Shown piece after piece: positions 6,467-10,654 of a stretch of DNA of 10,654 nt (position 1 is the first letter of the stretch; the number at the start of each line of letters is the position of its first letter). The DNA comes from an uncultured bacterium (GTDB lineage Bacteria; Verrucomicrobiota; Lentisphaeria; Victivallales; UBA1829). Below the pieces are notes generated by a model. That model saw only the letters and a list, made by a program, of their open reading frames with translations, was not told the DNA's origin and searched no databases. The stretch is taken from positions 1-10,654 of the forward strand of contig URKJ01000071.1 in NCBI GenBank assembly GCA_900548385.1, read 5' to 3'. Both the position numbers and the translations under genes were made by a program.

Positions 6467-9400
6467 ACAAGCTCGTATGCCGCAACGACTCTGCTATTGA
6501 GATCGGTCTTCAAGTGAAGTCCGGTTTTCCCGTTTTGTACCCGGACCGGGAGCTCTTTCAGGCGTTTTCCCGCCAGATCCAGTGCGTATAGCCGGAAACC
6601 GGAAAGTTCCCGGTCAAGCGTCACCCTCGCTTCTCCGCGCCGGATCAGCAGAGCGCGGGGAGCGGCTGACCATTTTTCCAGAACGGACTGGTCCTGTGTC
6701 CGGAATTCCATACCGTTGTTTGCCGTCTGCGTGAGATGGAGCAGCAGGTAACGGCTGCTTTGCCGGAGCTCCCGGCCATCCATTGCGGCGATCAGGATCG
6801 CGCAGAAACTTTTTTCCGATTTGACTATCGCAAATTTTCCGCGAAGTTCCGTGCCTTCTTTCAGCAGAAATGCTTCACTCCGGGCTGTTTGGACAAGAAA
6901 CGTTCCTTTCGTTGCGTCCAGCTCCACTTCGCCGGTGTCATTACGGAAACGGGAGGAGTCCAGGCCCAGCTTCCGGTTGGCAGAGGAGAGACGGTGGATT
7001 TTTTCCGTCTCGGTCGCGAAATCGTCAAGGGAGACCGCACAGACCGTGTTTTCCGGCAGCTTTGCGGTATTGGCGGAGTCGCAGAGGATGAGTCCGGTTT
7101 TGCCCAACAGGGCGAGCCTCTCCAACAGCCTGGAAGGAGTATTGTTCTGGTGGTTTTTAAAGTAATTCCGGGGCAGCAGGATCGGATAGCTCTCTTTGGA
7201 TTCCCGAACATCGCCACGCAGGAAAAAGAGTACGCCCGCGCGTTCCGAGAGCAGGCGGAGCGGATCGGTGATCATGGCGAAGGTATGGATCGCCGGATCG
7301 CCTTTCATCTGGTATTCTCCAAAACCGTAGCAGAAGCGTTCGAGGGAGGACCAGCCCTGTGCGGCGGCGCAGGCGGCTGTTTCAAATGCGCCTTCCACGG
7401 CATACGGATTCGGATTGACGTAATCCCATTCCGAAACCGTGAACGGCTTGCCGAACAGACGGGTCCGCGCCATGGAGAGAAGCACTCCCCCATAACTTTC
7501 CACCATGAATGTTGGAGTCAGAGCGATCGGTGTTGCCCACTTTTTCGACCCGATAAAAACCGGATGACTGTTATAGAAATGGTTGTCAACATAATCATAC
7601 AATTCCCGGGAGAGCGAGGTGCAGATGTCTGAATAGTAGTTCTGATCCGTGACGGGAGCTTTGATGCGGAGTTCCCTGCATGCCGTCCGGAGCTGCCGGA
7701 ACGCTTTTTCGTAGGTGTCTACAAGGAAACGGTTCCAGAGCTGTTCCCGGTTCTTTCCGGAGACGGTCAGCCGTTTTTCCGCGCAGTATTCTTTGAATTT
7801 CGCGCGGTAGAGATCGCGGAGGAACGGCGTCTTTTCATGTTGGGCGGTGATTGAATTTTCATTGATCAGACTGATTTTGCAGATCGCGGGATCTTCTGCC
7901 CAGGTAAGCCCCGTGTAGCGGTTCCGGTGCGTCATGAGCTTGCGCATGTAACGGAGGAAATTGTCCATTGCTGGCTGATGAACGAAGATCAGGCCTTTAT
8001 AGGAGCCGTTGAGTGCGTTGTCCGGAAGACCGGGGATCTCGCCTTTGCCGATTTTCCGGCAAGTATAAATGTCCACCGTGATATAGATTCCTTTATCCCG
8101 CAGTTTTTTGGTGAGCATATCGAGACGTTCCAGTTTGACTGGATCGAACGCGAGGGGGTCTTCCGGTGTCGGTTTGGCAAGCATCCCGTCGAAATGATGA
8201 AACCGGACCAGGTTGTAGCCGGTTGCGGCAAGATGTTCCACCATCCGGTCCATGTTTCCATCGGTCATGAAGTGAAGACCCTCCGTAATGTTGATTCCAT
8301 AGAAGCGGACTGGAACACCGGGGCGTTTTTCAAACTCAAACTGTCCATTGACGCAGGTTAGAAATCCGTATTTCCCAGCCGGAGCGTCAAGCTGACCGGA
8401 GAAATCGAGAATGCTTCCCGGCTCCACCCGGCGCAGAACTCCGGATTCTTTCAATTCCATGAATTCCGCATCCGGTTTCATGACAAGTTTCCGCAACGGA
8501 TCGAAGCTCAGTTCGATATCGGAGACTGTTGCCCCCGCGATTATCCAAACGCTTTTTCCCGCGCTTTCAAACGAGATTTTCCGGATGCTGAGGCCGTTCA
8601 GCGGAATGCGGGAGAGATACAGACCGACCGTAGTTGTCGCATTGCGCCCTTTCCAGCCGATGCGGGCATATTTCAGCGACCTCGGTTCCCAGAAATTGTC
8701 GACGTGTTCGCCACATTTGATGTCATGCCGGACCGTTTCTGCCTCCACATACTCCGCGGAAGAGGATTCCAGCGTGACGGTGCCTATTTTTTCAATGCCG
8801 AGCGTGGGCCATGCGACACAATGAAGCAGGTAGAGGTATTTCCCTTTGACAGGCTGTTTCAGCTTCAGTTCCGCCTGTGCGGGGAAATACGGGCGTGCTT
8901 TTCCACGCAGGGCGATGCAGGTTTTACCTGGATTTGTTTTTTCGTTCAGAATCTGGAACGGGATACCGGCGAACGTCTGCTGTTCCTGCGGGAACGAGCG
9001 GAAATCGTTTACCACGCCCTGATCGGTCCATCCGCCTCTCCGGTCTCCCGCAATGTCGTCGGTAAATCCGGTATTTGCCGCTCCGGTCAGGGGGAGGGGA
9101 TGACTGGAGTATGATTCAAACCGGAATTCAAGAGAGAGGGCGGCTGACTGGATGAGTCCGTTCTTGAGTTTGCTGCCGGCATGGATCCGGAGAGCCCAGT
9201 TCGGGTGTCCATAAGCACGGTTGTCCTGCAGACGGTACCAGAAAGGCCCTTTGATTAGCAGTTTTCCGTTTTGCAGGGGGATTTCTAAAAGATTGCAGCG
9301 TCCCTGAACGTAATTCCGTTTCGGATCGTAAACCGCAGGAAAGGAGACGTTTTTTCCGTTGACAAGAATTCTGCGGGAGGCGAATTCCCGGACCGGGAAA

Positions 9401-9759
9401 GAGGTGCCGATCATCAGAAAGCGACCGGAGATTCCCTCTTTCAGCGCCTGGACGGAAAGAGATAGTTTAACTGAATCCGTTCCGGTTTTCCGCAGATCGC
9501 TTTTCAGATGCAGTTCTCCGCCGGGAAGGAGCCATTTTCCGGACAGCAGCTGTCTGTCCGGTGTTTTCCGGGATTCGTCATTCGGGAAAAAGTTCTGCCC
9601 GGTGATGTTGACCGGCTGCCAGTTCTGCTGGAGAAATTGCGTTGCGAACGTGAGGGATTCAGCCTGAACAGAATTTTTATCCGTAATGCGGAGTCCCGCA
9701 GATGCGGCGAGGGTGCAGAATGAGAGAAGAACGGTGTACAGCAGTTTCATTAGTTTCAT
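6460..9759 (-). CDS. large secreted clan GH-A glycoside hydrolase
   Basis: This 1099-residue protein begins with a signal peptide (MKLMKLL, hydrophobic core, likely cleavage after the Ala-Ser-Ala near 19-21). Residues about 22-210 and 220-420 are beta-rich, jelly-roll-like domains; the second includes GGWTDQG (242-248). A TIM barrel at about 465-850 carries clan GH-A hallmarks: VRFHHFD (518-524) after the second strand, INEN at 632-635 with acid/base candidate E634, NHFYNSHP (726-733), and SEW at 776-778 with nucleophile candidate E777. A C-terminal beta region (about 940-1099) follows. It should cut a glycan outside the cytoplasm with retention of configuration; substrate and GH family number cannot be assigned here, although GH5-like cellulase domains are closest in pattern. 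The start is fixed by AAGGA 6 bases before the ATG and by the signal peptide; an upstream in-frame ATG at 9948 lies inside the previous gene. It follows the prepilin-like gene by 28 bp. Confidence 0.87.
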   Translation of the reverse strand: MKLMKLLYTVLLSFCTLAASAGLRITDKNSVQAESLTFATQFLQQNWQPVNITGQNFFPNDESRKTPDRQLLSGKWLLPGGELHLKSDLRKTGTDSVKLSLSVQALKEGISGRFLMIGTSFPVREFASRRILVNGKNVSFPAVYDPKRNYVQGRCNLLEIPLQNGKLLIKGPFWYRLQDNRAYGHPNWALRIHAGSKLKNGLIQSAALSLEFRFESYSSHPLPLTGAANTGFTDDIAGDRRGGWTDQGVVNDFRSFPQEQQTFAGIPFQILNEKTNPGKTCIALRGKARPYFPAQAELKLKQPVKGKYLYLLHCVAWPTLGIEKIGTVTLESSSAEYVEAETVRHDIKCGEHVDNFWEPRSLKYARIGWKGRNATTTVGLYLSRIPLNGLSIRKISFESAGKSVWIIAGATVSDIELSFDPLRKLVMKPDAEFMELKESGVLRRVEPGSILDFSGQLDAPAGKYGFLTCVNGQFEFEKRPGVPVRFYGINITEGLHFMTDGNMDRMVEHLAATGYNLVRFHHFDGMLAKPTPEDPLAFDPVKLERLDMLTKKLRDKGIYITVDIYTCRKIGKGEIPGLPDNALNGSYKGLIFVHQPAMDNFLRYMRKLMTHRNRYTGLTWAEDPAICKISLINENSITAQHEKTPFLRDLYRAKFKEYCAEKRLTVSGKNREQLWNRFLVDTYEKAFRQLRTACRELRIKAPVTDQNYYSDICTSLSRELYDYVDNHFYNSHPVFIGSKKWATPIALTPTFMVESYGGVLLSMARTRLFGKPFTVSEWDYVNPNPYAVEGAFETAACAAAQGWSSLERFCYGFGEYQMKGDPAIHTFAMITDPLRLLSERAGVLFFLRGDVRESKESYPILLPRNYFKNHQNNTPSRLLERLALLGKTGLILCDSANTAKLPENTVCAVSLDDFATETEKIHRLSSANRKLGLDSSRFRNDTGEVELDATKGTFLVQTARSEAFLLKEGTELRGKFAIVKSEKSFCAILIAAMDGRELRQSSRYLLLHLTQTANNGMEFRTQDQSVLEKWSAAPRALLIRRGEARVTLDRELSGFRLYALDLAGKRLKELPVRVQNGKTGLHLKTDLNSRVVAAYELVR

Positions 9760-9765
9760 TGTAAA

Positions 9766-9776
9766 TCCTTTTCCTT
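9766..9776 (-). promoter_or_regulatory. ribosome binding site of the glycoside hydrolase gene
   Basis: On the minus strand AAGGAAAAGGA precedes the ATG at 9759. The inner AAGGA (9766-9770) lies 6 bases away. It selects this start over the longer upstream reading. The 28-bp gap to the previous stop leaves no clear room for a separate promoter. Confidence 0.75.
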
Positions 9777-9787
9777 GAATGAAGAGA

Positions 9788-10564
9788 TTAATGACGGTCC
9801 CAGGCGAATCCGAAATCCGAATCGCGGGAGTTACCGGAGGAAGTGAAGTTGATGTATTTGCCGTAAAGCGGGGAGTCGACGGCTTTCTGCATGCTTTCGG
9901 AAGCGATTTCTCCGGAACCGGAGCCGCGGACGGAGGAAATATGACCATCCACCCAGATTACGTTGCAGGTGGTGGAGCGCGCATGGAACGGAAATGCGGT
10001 CGGGCCGTTTCCGGGGGGACTGTAGTAGTAATTGACACGATAGCAGCCCATTCGGTTTATGTTGCGGTAACCTGCGTACTGCGCCATGGCTTCAGCTGCG
10101 AGAACCGTTGCTGTCGGACGCCTGATTTTGGTTGCTTTTGCCTGAGCGCCGCGAAAGCCGAGAAAAGCACTGTTGTAACCGTAATGCGCATAATAGAAAC
10201 GTTCTCTCGACGAGGTTTCACCATCTTCCGCCTGTTTCAGTATACCGGCCCAGTCCCAGCGGTCCCGTGCGGGGCAGTGCATTGTATTGAGCGGAAGGAG
10301 CCGGTCAATGGCAAATGCAAGTGTCCAATACAGCTGCGGGCTTGAATCCGGCTCGAACTCCGCGGGTGGAAAATAGTCGTCCCAGGAGCTTGTGTAATGA
10401 TGAAATGCCAACCCGATCTGCTTCATATTGTTGGTGCAGCTGATACTTTGCGCTTTGTCTTTTGCCGCATTCAGAGCGGGTAGTAGAATGCTTGAAAGAA
10501 TTGCTATGATTGAAATTACGATAAGAAGTTCTATGATTGTAAACCAGTTTAAGTGTGTTTTCAT
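9788..10564 (-). CDS. prepilin-like protein (type II secretion/type IV pilin N-terminus, DUF1559-like)
   Basis: This 258-residue protein has a short basic leader (MKTHLNW) followed by a prepilin-type N-methylation segment: F8 at the mature start, E12 at position +5, and a hydrophobic helix to about residue 30 ending in LLPALNAA. The residue before the cleavage site is Trp rather than the usual Gly. A Cys-containing NNMKQIG segment (43-51), a CPARD segment (97-101), a YGYN (128-131) and a late VDGH motif (205-208) match the DUF1559-type group that is strongly multiplied in Planctomycetes-Verrucomicrobia-Lentisphaerae genomes. Such proteins sit in the inner membrane and, if processed, could join a pseudopilus; their real role is unproven. 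AAGGGAG lies 7 bases before the ATG. It is the first gene of a unit with the glycoside hydrolase, suggesting a role in export or in surface handling of the enzyme. Confidence 0.9.
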   Translation of the reverse strand: MKTHLNWFTIIELLIVISIIAILSSILLPALNAAKDKAQSISCTNNMKQIGLAFHHYTSSWDDYFPPAEFEPDSSPQLYWTLAFAIDRLLPLNTMHCPARDRWDWAGILKQAEDGETSSRERFYYAHYGYNSAFLGFRGAQAKATKIRRPTATVLAAEAMAQYAGYRNINRMGCYRVNYYYSPPGNGPTAFPFHARSTTCNVIWVDGHISSVRGSGSGEIASESMQKAVDSPLYGKYINFTSSGNSRDSDFGFAWDRH

Positions 10565-10571
10565 GAAATTT

Positions 10572-10578
10572 CTCCCTT
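10572..10578 (-). promoter_or_regulatory. ribosome binding site of the prepilin-like gene
   Basis: On the minus strand AAGGGAG lies 7 bases before the ATG at 10564, a standard spacing that supports this start. Confidence 0.8.
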
Positions 10579-10620
10579 ATTTTCCTGTTATTTGTTTAAG
10601 TCTAATTTGACATTTTATAT

Positions 10621-10626
10621 ATTATA
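10621..10626 (-). promoter_or_regulatory. possible -10 box of the prepilin-like gene
   Basis: The minus strand reads TATAAT here, in AT-rich sequence, which would start transcription near 10614 and give a leader of about 50 bases. The matching -35 box would fall in the adapter sequence and so cannot be seen. Treat it as a candidate only. Confidence 0.35.
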
Positions 10627-10627
10627 C

Positions 10628-10654
10628 CTGTCTCTTATACACATCTGACGCTGC
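10628..10654. other. Nextera transposase adapter remnant (not genomic)
   Basis: Bases 10628-10646 are CTGTCTCTTATACACATCT, the reverse complement of the 19-bp Tn5 mosaic end used in Nextera libraries. The next 8 bases, GACGCTGC, continue into the read-1 side Nextera adapter. This is untrimmed library sequence at a contig end, not a natural Tn5 element. Real sequence stops at about 10627. Confidence 0.97.

Noticed and set aside
6736..7632. Open frame of 298 codons on the plus strand inside the glycoside hydrolase
   Set aside because: It is antisense to the conserved C-terminal half of the hydrolase, and its product shows no known fold or motif.
9760..9948. N-terminal extension of the glycoside hydrolase to the ATG at 9948
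   Set aside because: It would overlap the end of the prepilin-like gene, is proline-rich without pattern, and would bury the signal peptide 63 residues inside.
10607..10612. TTGACA on the plus strand as a -35 box pointing right
   Set aside because: Its -10 region would fall in adapter sequence and no rightward gene is visible.
10628..10646. Tn5-type transposon end
   Set aside because: The sequence equals the engineered mosaic end and is followed by adapter bases at the very end of the window, so it is a library artefact.

Overview
The window looks like chromosomal sequence from a Lentisphaerota bacterium, probably close to the gut genus Victivallis. This is an inference from three things: a prepilin-like protein whose N-terminal segment lacks the usual glycine before the cleavage site, paired with a very large secreted glycoside hydrolase; several Sec-exported proteins; and moderately high GC content. 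It cannot be proven from sequence alone. The last 27 bases are not genomic: they match the Nextera transposase adapter, so real sequence ends at about 10627 and the window is the end of an assembled contig.

Region 1 (1-2640) starts with a strong intrinsic terminator belonging to an upstream gene outside the window. A rightward four-gene operon with overlapping stops and starts follows: an FAD/NAD(P) oxidoreductase, a small two-pass membrane protein, a NUDIX hydrolase and a CYTH-type triphosphatase. It ends at a probable intrinsic terminator.

Region 2 (2635-6450) begins two bases after that terminator's T-run with a near-consensus sigma-70 promoter (TTGACA, 17 bp, TATATT). It drives three closely spaced genes, each with a good ribosome binding site: a secreted polysaccharide-deacetylase-like protein, a secreted helix-rich protein of unknown function and a cytoplasmic LOG-family phosphoribohydrolase.

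Region 3 (6460-10627, minus strand) is a two-gene unit read leftward: a prepilin-like protein followed 28 bp later by a 1099-residue secreted clan GH-A glycoside hydrolase. It converges on region 2, with only 9 bp between the two stop codons.

Regions 2 and 3 both carry exported carbohydrate-active proteins and fit a glycan-degrading lifestyle. Region 1 looks like cytoplasmic housekeeping, with two genes acting on phosphoanhydrides. I see no tRNA, rRNA, CRISPR array, insertion sequence or phage gene. No gene-free stretch exceeds about 185 bases. Nothing here is clearly a new defence or mobile system. The most unusual items are the GH-A enzyme with its partner prepilin-like gene, the divergent deacetylase and the unknown secreted helical protein.
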